Part shown: one piece after another, positions 16,039 through 25,060 of the stretch
Layout of the letters: every line of letters begins with the position of its first letter
Position numbering within the stretch: the stretch's first letter is position 1
Assembly (NCBI GenBank): GCA_965243555.1
Contig: OZ251575.1
Coordinates: forward strand, 3,782,001 to 3,846,000
Direction: 5' to 3'
DNA from: Bin103 sp965243555
GTDB lineage: Bacteria > Spirochaetota > Spirochaetia > SZUA-6 > Bin103
Length of the DNA stretch: 64,000 nt
Notes under the pieces: generated by a model
Told to the model about the DNA's origin: nothing
Database searches by the model: none
The model's input: the letters and a program-made list of their open reading frames with translations, nothing else
Position numbers and translations under genes: made by a program

Positions 16039-18507
16039 TTGATCCGGGGCGCGGCGGCCGCGCTGACCGCGATCCTCCTGGCGGCGGCGTTCGCGCCGGC
16101 CTCGGCGCAGCAGCAGGGCTCGCCGCCGCCGGAGCGACCGCTGCAGGAGCGCCCGCTTTCCGACGAAGCGCTCCGGCAGCGGCTGGCGCTGGCGTTGGCC
16201 GCGGCGGAATACCCGGTGACGCCCGGCGATACCTACCGGCTGTCGTTCCTGCCGGCCACCGCGGCGCGCGCCAACGCTGCGGCGCGCATCAGCGAAACGG
16301 TCGTCGTGGCCGGCGACTACACCGTGGACCTCGGCGCGTTCGGTACCATGGATGGACGCGGCCTCAACCTCAATGAGCTGCGGCGGAGCGTGGTGGCGCG
16401 CGTCGCCGATGCCTACCCCGGCAGCAACCCGGCGTTGCGCCTGACCGAGGTCGGCACCTTCGAGGTGCACCTGCGCGGCGCGGTCGAGACTTCCGGCCAT
16501 ACCGCCACCTGGGGATTGGGCCGGCTGAGCGACGTCGTGGCGGAACGGCTCAGCGCGCATGCCTCGGTGCGCGACCTGCGCGTCGAACGCGGCGCCGACG
16601 TGCTGGCGTTCGATCTGTTCCGCGCGCAGCGATTCGGAAACCGATCGCAGGACCCCTACCTGCTGCCGGGCGACCGCATCTGCGTGAGCCGCCATGAACG
16701 CGCGGTAAGGATCAACGGCCAGGTGTGGCGGCCCGGCAGCTACCAACTCTTGGCGGGCGAGGGGCTGGCCGAGCTAATCGCGTTCGCCGGCGACTTCACT
16801 CCGTGGGCGGACCTGAAACGAGTGCGCATCGAGAGCCTCGGCGCCTCGCCGGAAGCGGTCCCGGAGACCGCCGAACCGATCCTCGATTGCGAAGGCGCCC
16901 CGCTGCCGGCGGCGAGCACCTACCCGGCGGCGGCGCCCGGCGTCACGCGCTACGCGGCGTGGGACGCCGAGTTGGCCGCGGTGGCGCTCCGCGACGGCGA
17001 CGTGGTGACCATAGCCAACCGCGACGCGCTGCTGCCGGCGATATTTTTTGAAGGCGCGGTGATAGAGCCGGTAGCTGAGACGCGCGCGGCCGGCGCCGCG
17101 GCGGAGGCTACGGCGACGGGGGCGGAGTTCGGCGCCCGGATCGCCCACCGCTTCCGCCCGGGGGAGACGCTGTTCGACGCGCTGCAGCAAAACCTTGACG
17201 CGATTGCCCCCGGCGCCGACTTGGCCAACGCCGCTCTGGTGCGCCGCGGCGAGCCGGAGCAGACGATCGATCTCGAGCTGCTGTTGCACGGCGGCGCGCG
17301 GGGCGGCGACCGCCCGCTGCAGCCGGGTGACCGTATCGTCATCCCCGCGCGGCGCTTCGAGGTGGCGTTGCGCGGCGAGGTCTCCGAAGCGCGCCGGCTC
17401 ACGGTGAGCCCGGTAACGCGGCTGCACAACGTGGTCGAGCGGGTGCGCACGCCCTACACCTCGTTGCGGCGCATCGCCGTGGCGCCGCCGCGCGGGCCGC
17501 AGCGGACCTACGATCTGTTTCGCTGGCTGCGGTTCGGCGAACTTGCCCACAATCCCCTGCTCACGCCGGGGGCGGTGATCACCTTCCACGCGCGCGAGCG
17601 GGAGGTGCGACTGAGCGGTGAGGTGCGCCGGCCGGGGCGCTATCAGCTCCTGCCCGGCGAAGGGCTGGAGGAACTGATCGAGCAGTACGGGGACGGCTTT
17701 ACCGCGGCGGCCAATCCGGGGCGCGTGGTCCTTACCCGGCCGCACACGCCCGGCGGCGCGCGCGAGGCGATCGCCGTGGACTTCCGAACCGACGCCGGCC
17801 CGCCGTTGCTCGATGGAGACGAGGTGGTGGTGCGGCCGCGGCCCGCTCCGGTCGTGTACGTGGAGGGCGGGCTGCGGCCGCCGCCCGCCACCACGGTCAC
17901 CACCACTCGGAGCGGCGCCGAAGAGGATCAGGTGATGACGGCGACCGAGCGAGCGCTGGTGCCCGACACCCCGGTGACCCGCACCACGCGCCGCATGGTT
18001 CCCTACTGGCCGGGCGTCACGGTCTTCGACGTGCTGTTTCCGTTGCGCGGCGACGTCCGCCAGGACGCCGACCTCGAAGCGGGGTACGTGATCCGGGCGG
18101 GCACGCGCCTGCGGCTGAACTTGCAGGCGCTGCTGTTCGGCGGCGAACGGGACCGCGACCTGCCGCTGCAGCCGTACGATACCATCGTCGTCCCGGTGCG
18201 CCGGTTCTCGGTGACGGTCGCCGGCGCCGTGCAATCGCCGGGCGTGTACGCGTACCTGCCCGGGCGGCCTGCCGACTACTACGTCCGGCTGGCGGGCGGC
18301 TCGGCCGCGGCGGCCGGCGGCGCGAGCGCCGTAACCGTGACCGACGGCCTGGGCAGGGAGAAGGATCCGCAGGCCCCGGTGGCGCCGGACGACCAGATCG
18401 CCGTGGCGGCGGACAATCTCCTGTTCACCCGCGTCCTCGCACCGGCCGCAACGTTGGGGGCGCTCGTGATCTCCTTCGTGGCGCTCATTCTGGCTCTCGA
18501 CTCTTAG
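16039..18507 (+). CDS. Multi-SLBB polysaccharide export-type protein
   Basis: An 822-residue protein with an N-terminal signal peptide ending ASAQ and a final hydrophobic helix (LGALVISFVALILALDS). Between them are SLBB/polysaccharide-export beta-grasp units; the clearest are INGQVWRPGSYQLL near residue 230, LSGEVRRPGRYQLL near 517 and VAGAVQSPGVYAYL near 730, with two weaker ones (LRGAVETSG, LRGEVSEAR). Each is followed by a GDRI or YDTI turn. Wza-like proteins use such domains to export polysaccharide across the envelope. The TTG start follows GGGGGTGAG. No Wzc, Wzx or glycosyltransferase lies nearby, but a sulfotransferase gene follows by 13 bp. Confidence 0.75.
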   Translation: MIRGAAAALTAILLAAAFAPASAQQQGSPPPERPLQERPLSDEALRQRLALALAAAEYPVTPGDTYRLSFLPATAARANAAARISETVVVAGDYTVDLGAFGTMDGRGLNLNELRRSVVARVADAYPGSNPALRLTEVGTFEVHLRGAVETSGHTATWGLGRLSDVVAERLSAHASVRDLRVERGADVLAFDLFRAQRFGNRSQDPYLLPGDRICVSRHERAVRINGQVWRPGSYQLLAGEGLAELIAFAGDFTPWADLKRVRIESLGASPEAVPETAEPILDCEGAPLPAASTYPAAAPGVTRYAAWDAELAAVALRDGDVVTIANRDALLPAIFFEGAVIEPVAETRAAGAAAEATATGAEFGARIAHRFRPGETLFDALQQNLDAIAPGADLANAALVRRGEPEQTIDLELLLHGGARGGDRPLQPGDRIVIPARRFEVALRGEVSEARRLTVSPVTRLHNVVERVRTPYTSLRRIAVAPPRGPQRTYDLFRWLRFGELAHNPLLTPGAVITFHAREREVRLSGEVRRPGRYQLLPGEGLEELIEQYGDGFTAAANPGRVVLTRPHTPGGAREAIAVDFRTDAGPPLLDGDEVVVRPRPAPVVYVEGGLRPPPATTVTTTRSGAEEDQVMTATERALVPDTPVTRTTRRMVPYWPGVTVFDVLFPLRGDVRQDADLEAGYVIRAGTRLRLNLQALLFGGERDRDLPLQPYDTIVVPVRRFSVTVAGAVQSPGVYAYLPGRPADYYVRLAGGSAAAAGGASAVTVTDGLGREKDPQAPVAPDDQIAVAADNLLFTRVLAPAATLGALVISFVALILALDS

Positions 18508-18520
18508 CCGGCGCCTGCGG

Positions 18521-19369
18521 ATGCATGCGGCTGACCGGTGTCGTTACGACTACCTGCTGGTGGTAGGCCCCGGCCGCTCGGGGAGCACCTTCCTGTATCA
18601 GCTCCTCAAGCAGCACCCGGACTTCGTGTTCCCGGAAATCAAGGAGGGCTACTACTACCGCTCGCCGCGCCTCTTCGAGCGCCTGTACCGGCGCACCGTC
18701 GCCGGCTCGGGCCGCATCCTGGTCGACGTCGCGAATCTGGCGTACCGCGACCCGCGGCTCACGCGCGGCGTCGGCGCGCTGCGTAGCCGGGGTACGCGCG
18801 TCCTTCTGATCGTGCTGCTGCGCGACTACCGCGACCGCGCCTTGTCGATGATCCGCTTTGCCAGGAGCCGCGGCCGCCCGGTGGTGTGGATGGGGCCGCG
18901 CATGCTGGAGCGGCGCATCGTACGGGAGCGCCTGACCCCGGCCGCGTTGCGCGGCCTGCTGCACCTGGACGCCGATCTGCTGTGCATCCACTTCGACGCC
19001 CTGACCCGCAACACGCCCGCCTGCCTTGATGCCCTGGCGTCCCTGTGCGGCAGCGCCCCGTTCGCGCCGGGCGAGTCGCGGGCGGTGAACGAGGCGGTAG
19101 GCCGGCGCAACCTGCTGCTGGCGACCGCGGCGACGCTGGCGCGCGGCCTGCTGCGGCGGCTGGGGTTCCGGCGCACGCTGCAGGCGCTCAAGGACAACCC
19201 TTCCCTGCAGCAGTTGCTGTTCGTGCCGCTGCGCGAACGGCGGCGGCCGGCGCTCAGCCGTACCAGCGAGACGACGCTGGACGCCGCGTTCCGCGAGTGT
19301 TCGGCGCTGATCAGAGACGCCTCGCAGCCGCTCGGCCGCGGCGTCTATCTGCGCCGCCGCGGCAGTTGA
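18521..19369 (+). CDS. Sulfotransferase-family protein
   Basis: A 282-residue protein with the PAPS-dependent sulfotransferase fold. GPGRSGSTFLYQLL near residue 17 is the 5'-phosphosulfate loop, and LLRDYRDRALS near 108 is the 3'-phosphate-binding strand with its Arg and Ser. It probably moves a sulfate from PAPS to a carbohydrate or lipid. It sits 13 bp after the SLBB exporter gene and so may sulfate an exported polysaccharide. Two sulfatases elsewhere in the window act in the opposite direction. Acceptor unknown. Confidence 0.75.
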   Translation: MHAADRCRYDYLLVVGPGRSGSTFLYQLLKQHPDFVFPEIKEGYYYRSPRLFERLYRRTVAGSGRILVDVANLAYRDPRLTRGVGALRSRGTRVLLIVLLRDYRDRALSMIRFARSRGRPVVWMGPRMLERRIVRERLTPAALRGLLHLDADLLCIHFDALTRNTPACLDALASLCGSAPFAPGESRAVNEAVGRRNLLLATAATLARGLLRRLGFRRTLQALKDNPSLQQLLFVPLRERRRPALSRTSETTLDAAFRECSALIRDASQPLGRGVYLRRRGS

Positions 19370-19448
19370 GCAGGGCGCGGCGCGCGCTGTTCGCGGTTGC
19401 CGGCCGCGGCCCGGCATTGCTACCTTGAGCGCGGAGGAATCCGTAAAA

Positions 19449-19868
19449 ATGACCACCGCAACCTACCTGACCTTCGAGAACAACTGCCGCGCCGCCTTCG
19501 AGTTCTACCGCTCCGTGTTCGGCGGCGAATTCAGCTTTATCCAGACCTTCGGCGACGCGCCGACCGACGTCGGGGTATCCGACGACCGGCGCGACCTGAT
19601 CATGCACGTGTCGCTGCCGATCGGGTCCGACGTGCTGATGGGCAGCGACAGCGCCGGCTACGGACCGAAGATCGTTACCGGCAACAACTTCTCGGTGTCG
19701 CTCCATCCCGACAGCCGGGAGCAGGCCGACGACCTGTTCGCCAAGCTCTCCGTCGGCGGCGCGGTGACCATGCCGATGGCGGAGCAGTTCTGGGGCGCCT
19801 ACTTCGGCGCCTGCACCGACCAGTTCGGCATCAACTGGATGATCAACTACGAGCTGCCGCGGAGCTGA
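19449..19868 (+). CDS. VOC family protein (PhnB/glyoxalase-like)
   Basis: A 139-residue protein with the paired beta-alpha-beta-beta-beta fold of the vicinal oxygen chelate family. TYLTFENNCRAAFEFYRSVF and the end GACTDQFGINWMINYE match the PhnB-like/3-demethylubiquinone-methyltransferase-like branch. Metal-ligand positions are not the canonical H/E/H set, as is common in PhnB-like members. I choose ATG 19449, which has GGAGGA 10 nt upstream, over TTG 19425. TGC-TACCTT (19418-19426) could be the -10. Function unknown. Confidence 0.8.
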   Translation: MTTATYLTFENNCRAAFEFYRSVFGGEFSFIQTFGDAPTDVGVSDDRRDLIMHVSLPIGSDVLMGSDSAGYGPKIVTGNNFSVSLHPDSREQADDLFAKLSVGGAVTMPMAEQFWGAYFGACTDQFGINWMINYELPRS

Positions 19869-19892
19869 CCGCCGGGCTGAACCGCCCGGCGG
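19869..19892. terminator. Bidirectional terminator hairpin
   Basis: A perfect 9-bp stem (CCGCCGGGC / GCCCGGCGG) with a 6-nt loop, exactly between convergent stops at 19868 and 19899. No T tract. Confidence 0.55.
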
Positions 19893-19898
19893 CGCCCG

Positions 19899-21257
19899 TC
19901 ACTCCGCCACGCAGCTCAGCGCCCACAGCCGGAACTCGCGGTTGGACGCGTTGCTCAGCTTTACCAACAGCTCGTTGTCGCCGGCCCGCAGGCGGACCGG
20001 CACGCGCGCCGTTGCGAAGCCGTCGTCATGCCGGAGCGCGGCGCACTCCGCGCCGTTGACCCATACCGTGAGCCAGTCGTCAAAGCCCAGCCGCAGCACG
20101 GCGTCGCGGGCGGCGCGGCTGCGCAGCGTGGCGCGGGCATAGGCGGCCACCGCGGACAACGGCCGCGCGGTGTCGAAGCAGTGGGTCAGGTCGAGCCAGG
20201 TGTGCTCGCTGGCGAGGCCGGCCGCGCCGCCGGGCCCGCCGTGCCAATCCGGCGGCGGCGCGCCGGGCGCGGGCGGCTGCCGGAACTGGGCGTAGTCGTC
20301 GCAGGGAACCGGCCCCGTCACCTGCCACTGCCGCGGCGTCTCCACCGCGGGCGCGCCGCTGCCGGCCGCCAGGTAGTAGTAGAGCGTGGTCTCGGTGTCG
20401 TCGGCGCGGGAACCGCCGCGCGCCACCAGTGAGGAACGGAACCTGATCGGGTCCGGCCCGAAGAAACGGTAGGCGACCGCCTCCGGCGCCTGCGCCCCGC
20501 CGACCAGCACGTGCGGGCAGCCGGTCCACTGGCTGCAGGTAACGCGGTAGCCGAACGAGAAGTTCACGTCGTCTTCCTCATTGATGCCGCGCAGGGCGTG
20601 CGGATCGGTCTCGCCGTCGAGCAGCCAGGTCGCGCCGCCGGTGTGGTAGATCAGGTCGCCGGAGTCGCGCTGGCGAATCCCCTTGACGATTCCGGCCACA
20701 AAGCCGGCGCCGGCCGCGCTGCCGATCGGGAATGAACCGTGGTCCGCCGCCGGGTGCTCGGCGTGATGGTGGGCGTGCAGGCGCAGGGCGGTAACCGGGG
20801 CGCCCGCCGGGTACTCCTGCCAATCCGCCATCGCCCACAGGCTCAGCCGCTTGGGGGTGCGCAACGTAATGCGGCAGCCGGCCCGGAACGGGATCGGCAG
20901 GTACAGATTGTAGGCGTTGTCGGGCAGCAACTTGATGCCGGCGGACTCCATCCGGTAAGGCAGTCCCCGGCCCAGGAGCACGCCGAAAAACTGATTCAGC
21001 GGCAGAGCAACCTGGGGCCGGGCGCCGGCGGTGGGGTCGGCGGCGATCTCGATGATCACGCCCGCAGCCGAGTCGGGCCGCGGTACGTCACGGCCCGAAA
21101 TGGTGAGCCACAGATGGCGCACGCAGCCGGGGCCCTCGGCCCGCAACAGGTCCACCGCCGTATCGGCCTCCAGGTCGACGCGCGTGGTCTGCCGCCGGCT
21201 GCGAAACTCCTCCGGCAGCCGTATCAGCGGAAAGTTGGAATCGGTAACGGTCTGCAT
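19899..21257 (-). CDS. DUF2961 protein, possible GH172 glycosidase
   Basis: A 452-residue protein with the DUF2961 core, the family that defines glycoside hydrolase GH172. Landmarks are RHLWLTISG near residue 47, FFGVLLGRGLPYRMES, NLYLPIPF and the DGETDPHALRGINEEDDVN loop with its cluster of acidic residues, then FSFGYR. The last 120 residues are a jelly-roll (LTVWVNGAECAAL, GDNELLVKLSN) resembling a carbohydrate-binding module. It is in the same strand and 13 bp downstream of a periplasmic binding protein gene. No signal peptide is seen, so it may act on imported sugar. Family confident; substrate not. Confidence 0.75.
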   Translation of the reverse strand: MQTVTDSNFPLIRLPEEFRSRRQTTRVDLEADTAVDLLRAEGPGCVRHLWLTISGRDVPRPDSAAGVIIEIAADPTAGARPQVALPLNQFFGVLLGRGLPYRMESAGIKLLPDNAYNLYLPIPFRAGCRITLRTPKRLSLWAMADWQEYPAGAPVTALRLHAHHHAEHPAADHGSFPIGSAAGAGFVAGIVKGIRQRDSGDLIYHTGGATWLLDGETDPHALRGINEEDDVNFSFGYRVTCSQWTGCPHVLVGGAQAPEAVAYRFFGPDPIRFRSSLVARGGSRADDTETTLYYYLAAGSGAPAVETPRQWQVTGPVPCDDYAQFRQPPAPGAPPPDWHGGPGGAAGLASEHTWLDLTHCFDTARPLSAVAAYARATLRSRAARDAVLRLGFDDWLTVWVNGAECAALRHDDGFATARVPVRLRAGDNELLVKLSNASNREFRLWALSCVAE

Positions 21258-21270
21258 GGTGGATGGCACC

Positions 21271-22491
21271 CTAATCGAACTCGATCGGCACCGCTTCCAG
21301 GTCTTCGATGCCGCCGGCGGCGGTGAAGCGCCAGATGCCGACGTGGCCGCGGCGCAGGTCGCCGTTGGCGTCCCAATCGAGCGTGGCCGCGGCGCCCTGG
21401 TAGTCGACCTCCCCGCCGGCGGCGAGGATGCGCAGCGCCGCGGCCACCCCTGCCGGACCGGCGTGCACCACCGTGCCGGGGGCGCCGCCGACCGCGCGCA
21501 GCCGGTCGCGGATGGCGGCGCCGTCAGTGCTGCCGGCGGCCTCCGCGGCCAGCCCCAGGGCGATCGCGGCATCGTAGATCTCCTTGACGAAGGCCAGCAC
21601 CGGCAGCTCGCCGTAGCGCTCCCGGTAAGCGTCTTCCCAGGCGGCGGAGGCGGCGCTGCCGGGGTCGGAGGCGGCTGCCACTCCGTACGTGCCGGCCACG
21701 TGGCGGGCTCCGACGTCCTGCGCGACCGCCAGGCTCTTCAGCGCGTCGCTGAAGATGAACCGGTCGTACAGGCCGCGCGCGATCGCCTCGCGCACGATGG
21801 CGATTGCCTCCTCCTCAAAGGCGACGACCACCAGCGCCTCGGCGCCCGCGGCCTTGCTGCGCCGCAACGCGGCCGGGATGGCCCCCGGCGCCGCTTCGAG
21901 CGCCACCGCGGTGAGCGCACCGCTCCAGGCGTCGCCAACGGCGGCGGCCAGTCCCTGCCCCCAGGGGTCGTCATGGTAGATCACGGCCAGGTGGTCGACC
22001 CCCAACTCGCGCGCGACGCGCGCCATGACCGGCCCCTGCGCGTTGTCGGACAGCGCGGTGCGGAACAGGAAGTCGCGGTCCGCCGCCGCCGCGAGCCGCG
22101 GGGAGGTGGCGGAGGGACTGACGGTGGGAATCTCCAGCGGACCGCTCACCTGCTCGGCGACCGGGATCGAGGTGGCGCTGGTGCCGGGGCCTACCAGGAC
22201 GTGGGCGCCCTCTTCCTCGACCAGCCGGCGCGCTTCCGCCACCGCCTCGGCGGGGTCGGCGGTGGGTTCCGCGATCACGCTTTCCACCGGATGCCCCAGC
22301 ACGCCGCCGCCGGCGTTCAGATGCTCCAACGCCAGGTCGAACGCCCGCCGCAGGTCGCGGTCGCCGGCCTCGCTGAAGTTCAACAGCAACCCCATCCGTA
22401 GCGCCTCGCCCTCATGCCCATAGGCGCCGCCCACGGCCGCCAGCAGCAGCCCCACGCCTAGCAACCAACCCCTCACCCGCGATCCAATCAT
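21271..22491 (-). CDS. ABC substrate-binding protein, LivJ type
   Basis: A 406-residue type I periplasmic binding protein (Peripla_BP_6). After a signal peptide (LLLAAVGGAYG) come MGLLLNFSEAGD, LVGPGTSATSIPVAEQ, IPTVSPSATSP and LAVIYHDDPWGQG, the standard order of LivJ/LivK-like proteins that bind branched-chain amino acids or related small molecules. No LivH, M, G or F is present in the window, so it is an orphan or a sensor component. ATG 22491 is preceded at 8 nt by TACACT, another leaderless-type start. Confidence 0.85.
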   Translation of the reverse strand: MIGSRVRGWLLGVGLLLAAVGGAYGHEGEALRMGLLLNFSEAGDRDLRRAFDLALEHLNAGGGVLGHPVESVIAEPTADPAEAVAEARRLVEEEGAHVLVGPGTSATSIPVAEQVSGPLEIPTVSPSATSPRLAAAADRDFLFRTALSDNAQGPVMARVARELGVDHLAVIYHDDPWGQGLAAAVGDAWSGALTAVALEAAPGAIPAALRRSKAAGAEALVVVAFEEEAIAIVREAIARGLYDRFIFSDALKSLAVAQDVGARHVAGTYGVAAASDPGSAASAAWEDAYRERYGELPVLAFVKEIYDAAIALGLAAEAAGSTDGAAIRDRLRAVGGAPGTVVHAGPAGVAAALRILAAGGEVDYQGAAATLDWDANGDLRRGHVGIWRFTAAGGIEDLEAVPIEFD

Positions 22492-22605
22492 CGCCGCGTA
22501 GTGTAACGCTGGCACTCCCGCCGCGCACGCCCCGCGCCCGGCCCGGCGTCAACGTTGCGTGGTGCGGTGAATCTGGGCATATTGACCGCAGAATCTGCGG
22601 CGAAT

Positions 22606-23721
22606 ATGGGCGGCGGGGCAAAGTGGATACATGAGCTGCCGGGGTGGCCGGCGTTCTTCTGGGACGCCGGCGCCTTGAGCGGAGCGCTGGCGGAAGTGCG
22701 CCACCGCCAGGGGCGACTCCTCGGCGAGATGGGAGCGCTGGGGGTTGAGCTTCGCCGCGCCGCCAACGTCTCCGTCCTTACTGAAGAAGTCGTGAAGTCG
22801 TCGGCCATTGAGGGGGAGCATCTCAGCCGCGGCGAGGTGCGGTCGTCGCTTGCCCGCCGGCTCGGTCTCGACGCTGCCGGCCTCCCGGCGCCGGGACGCG
22901 ACGTCGAAGGCGTGGTCGAGATGACGCTCGACGCGACGGCGTACCGGGAACGGCCGCTCACCGCGGAGCGGCTGTTCGGCTGGCACGCGGCGCTGTTTCC
23001 GACCGGACGTAGCGGCATGGGGCGCATTACCACCGGCGCGTGGCGCACCGACGCCGGCGGGCCGATGCAGGTGGTGTCAGGGCCGGTCGGCCGCGAGCGG
23101 GTGCACTTTCAGGCGCCCGCGGCGCCGCGCCTCCCCGCCGAGATGGCCCACTTCCTGACCTGGTTCGCGGCGCCGCCGGCCATCGACCCCGTCCTCCGCG
23201 CCGGCGTCGCGCACTTCTGGTTCGTGACCATTCACCCGTTCGACGACGGCAACGGCCGCATCGGCCGCGCGGTCGCCGAGCTGGCGCTGGCCCAGGCCGA
23301 CGGCGCGCCGGAGCGCTTCTACAGCCTGGCCTCGGCAATCGAAGCGCGGCGCGAGGCGTACTACCGCCACCTGGAAGCCAGCCAGCGGGGCAGCCTCGAC
23401 CTCACGCTGTGGCTCACCTGGTTCCTGGACTGCCTGGACCACGCCATCCGCACCGCCGGCGAGCAGCTCGATGCGGTACGCTACCAAGCCCGGCTCCGGG
23501 AGCGGATCAACCTGCAGCCCGTGAACCCGCGGCAACGCCAAGTCATCAACCGCATGCTTGACGACTTCGCCGGCCACCTCACCACTTCCAAGTACGCCAA
23601 GCTGGCCAAGTGCTCGACCGACACGGCGCTGCGCGACCTGCGCGGACTGCTGGAGCGCGGCATCATCGTCCGCAACCCGGCCGGCGGCCGCAGCACCAGC
23701 TACCGCTTGGCGCCGCTCTGA
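22606..23721 (+). CDS. Fic family AMP-transferase with DUF4172
   Basis: About 371 residues. The N-terminus (WIHELPGWPAFFWD) is the DUF4172 domain. SSAIEGE near residue 65 is the inhibitory helix [S/T]xxxE[G/N], which blocks ATP binding. The catalytic motif HPFDDGNGRIGR at about 208-219 is intact. The C-terminus has a winged helix (TTSKYAKLAKCSTDTALRDL). Such proteins usually transfer AMP to a target protein and autoregulate; the winged helix suggests DNA binding. The start is uncertain: TTG 22555, GTG 22567 and ATG 22606 are in frame; I take ATG 22606, which precedes the conserved domain directly. A TTGACC-N17-TATGGG promoter-like pair overlaps it. Confidence 0.85.
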   Translation: MGGGAKWIHELPGWPAFFWDAGALSGALAEVRHRQGRLLGEMGALGVELRRAANVSVLTEEVVKSSAIEGEHLSRGEVRSSLARRLGLDAAGLPAPGRDVEGVVEMTLDATAYRERPLTAERLFGWHAALFPTGRSGMGRITTGAWRTDAGGPMQVVSGPVGRERVHFQAPAAPRLPAEMAHFLTWFAAPPAIDPVLRAGVAHFWFVTIHPFDDGNGRIGRAVAELALAQADGAPERFYSLASAIEARREAYYRHLEASQRGSLDLTLWLTWFLDCLDHAIRTAGEQLDAVRYQARLRERINLQPVNPRQRQVINRMLDDFAGHLTTSKYAKLAKCSTDTALRDLRGLLERGIIVRNPAGGRSTSYRLAPL

Positions 23722-23745
23722 CCCCCGTGGCGCGCCCTACCCACC

Positions 23746-25041
23746 TTACCCAAAGAATCCGTTCCTGCCGCGGTCCGGCATCCGGGGGTGGCGGATCAGG
23801 AAGCGGGTAATCTCCTCCAGCAGCTCCTGCCGGCGCTCGCGGTAGGCGGGATCGTCGTAGCGGTTGACCAGCTCGCCGGGATCCGCCGCCAAGTCGTAGA
23901 GCTCGCCGTCGGCGTCGGCGTAGAAGTTGAGCTTGAGGCTCCGGCTGCGCGCCATCTGCCCCTCGCCCAGCATCGCGTGCACCACGCGGCGGTGCTCGGC
24001 CTCCGGGTTGGCAAAGAGCCGCACCAGACTGCGGCCCGCGGGCGCCTGCGTGCCCGCCGGATACGGCACCGCGAGCAGATCGCAGATCGTTGGGACCAGG
24101 TCCACCAACTCCACCATCTGCGCCCGCTCGGCGCCGGCGTGCGCGGCGCCCGGCAGGCGCAGCACCAGCGGCACGCGCAACGACGCCTCGTACAGATTGC
24201 CCATCTTGCCGGCCATGCCGTGCTCGCCGAGCTGATCGCCGTGATCGGACAGCAGCACCACCAGCGTGTCGTCCAGCGCGGCGGCGGCGCGTAGCGCAGC
24301 CACGATGCGCCCCACGCAGTCGTCGAACAGCGTGACCAGCGCCAGGTAAGCGGCGATCACCTCCCGCCGCTTCGCCTCGGGGTAGGCGTCCCAGCGCCGG
24401 CGCGGCTCCGCCTGCAGCGCCGGCCGCGCGGCGTTGTCCTGCGCGGTGGGCTGCGCCGGCAACTCGATCTCTGCCGCGCGGTAGAGGCCGGCGTAGCGGC
24501 GCGGCGGGTAGAGCGGCGGATGCGGCGCGTAGATGCCGACGACGGCCGCGAACGGCTCCCGCCCGCGGCACCGCTGCAGGTAGCGCTCGAACTGCCGGCA
24601 TGCCACGAAGTCGCAGTACTCCTCCTCCGGCCCGTCGAATACGCCCGTGATCAGGTCGGGGTCGGCCACGTAGCCGTGCTGCTCGAACCCCATCGCGGCC
24701 GCGGTGTCGTAGGTCACCGACCGAAACCCGCGATTGGTGCCGTGGGTCTTGCCGAAGGCAACGCAGTCGAAGCCGTGGTCCGCAAGATGATGACCGAGGT
24801 CTCGCTCCGCCGCCGGCAGCCGCTGCCGGTTGCTCAGCACGCCGAGCTGATGCGGATAGCGCCCGGTGATCACCGAGGCGCGCGACGGCACGCACACCGG
24901 GTAGTTGGCGAAGCAGTTGCGAAACGACACCCCCTCGCCGCGCAGCGCGTCGATGTTCGGGGTGCGCACGAAGGGATACTTCTCGTGGAACACCACGTCC
25001 TTGCGCGCCTCGTCGGCCATGATGATCACCAGATTCGGCAT
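23746..25041 (-). CDS. Sulfatase-like hydrolase
   Basis: A 431-residue arylsulfatase-superfamily enzyme. The formylglycine motif C-x-P-S-R is CVPSR at Cys50, followed by ASVITGRYPHQ. Metal ligands include the N-terminal MADEARKD region and LSDHGDQLGEHG. The end (RFLIRHPRMPDRGRN) is usual for the short bacterial branch. No signal peptide is present. It is the last gene of a minus-strand operon after two sugar-permease genes, 19 bp apart, so it probably desulfates the sugar or glycan that the transporter imports. Activity needs a formylglycine-generating enzyme, not present here. Confidence 0.9.
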   Translation of the reverse strand: MPNLVIIMADEARKDVVFHEKYPFVRTPNIDALRGEGVSFRNCFANYPVCVPSRASVITGRYPHQLGVLSNRQRLPAAERDLGHHLADHGFDCVAFGKTHGTNRGFRSVTYDTAAAMGFEQHGYVADPDLITGVFDGPEEEYCDFVACRQFERYLQRCRGREPFAAVVGIYAPHPPLYPPRRYAGLYRAAEIELPAQPTAQDNAARPALQAEPRRRWDAYPEAKRREVIAAYLALVTLFDDCVGRIVAALRAAAALDDTLVVLLSDHGDQLGEHGMAGKMGNLYEASLRVPLVLRLPGAAHAGAERAQMVELVDLVPTICDLLAVPYPAGTQAPAGRSLVRLFANPEAEHRRVVHAMLGEGQMARSRSLKLNFYADADGELYDLAADPGELVNRYDDPAYRERRQELLEEITRFLIRHPRMPDRGRNGFFG

Positions 25042-25060
25042 GGCGAGCCGTACCGGGCGC

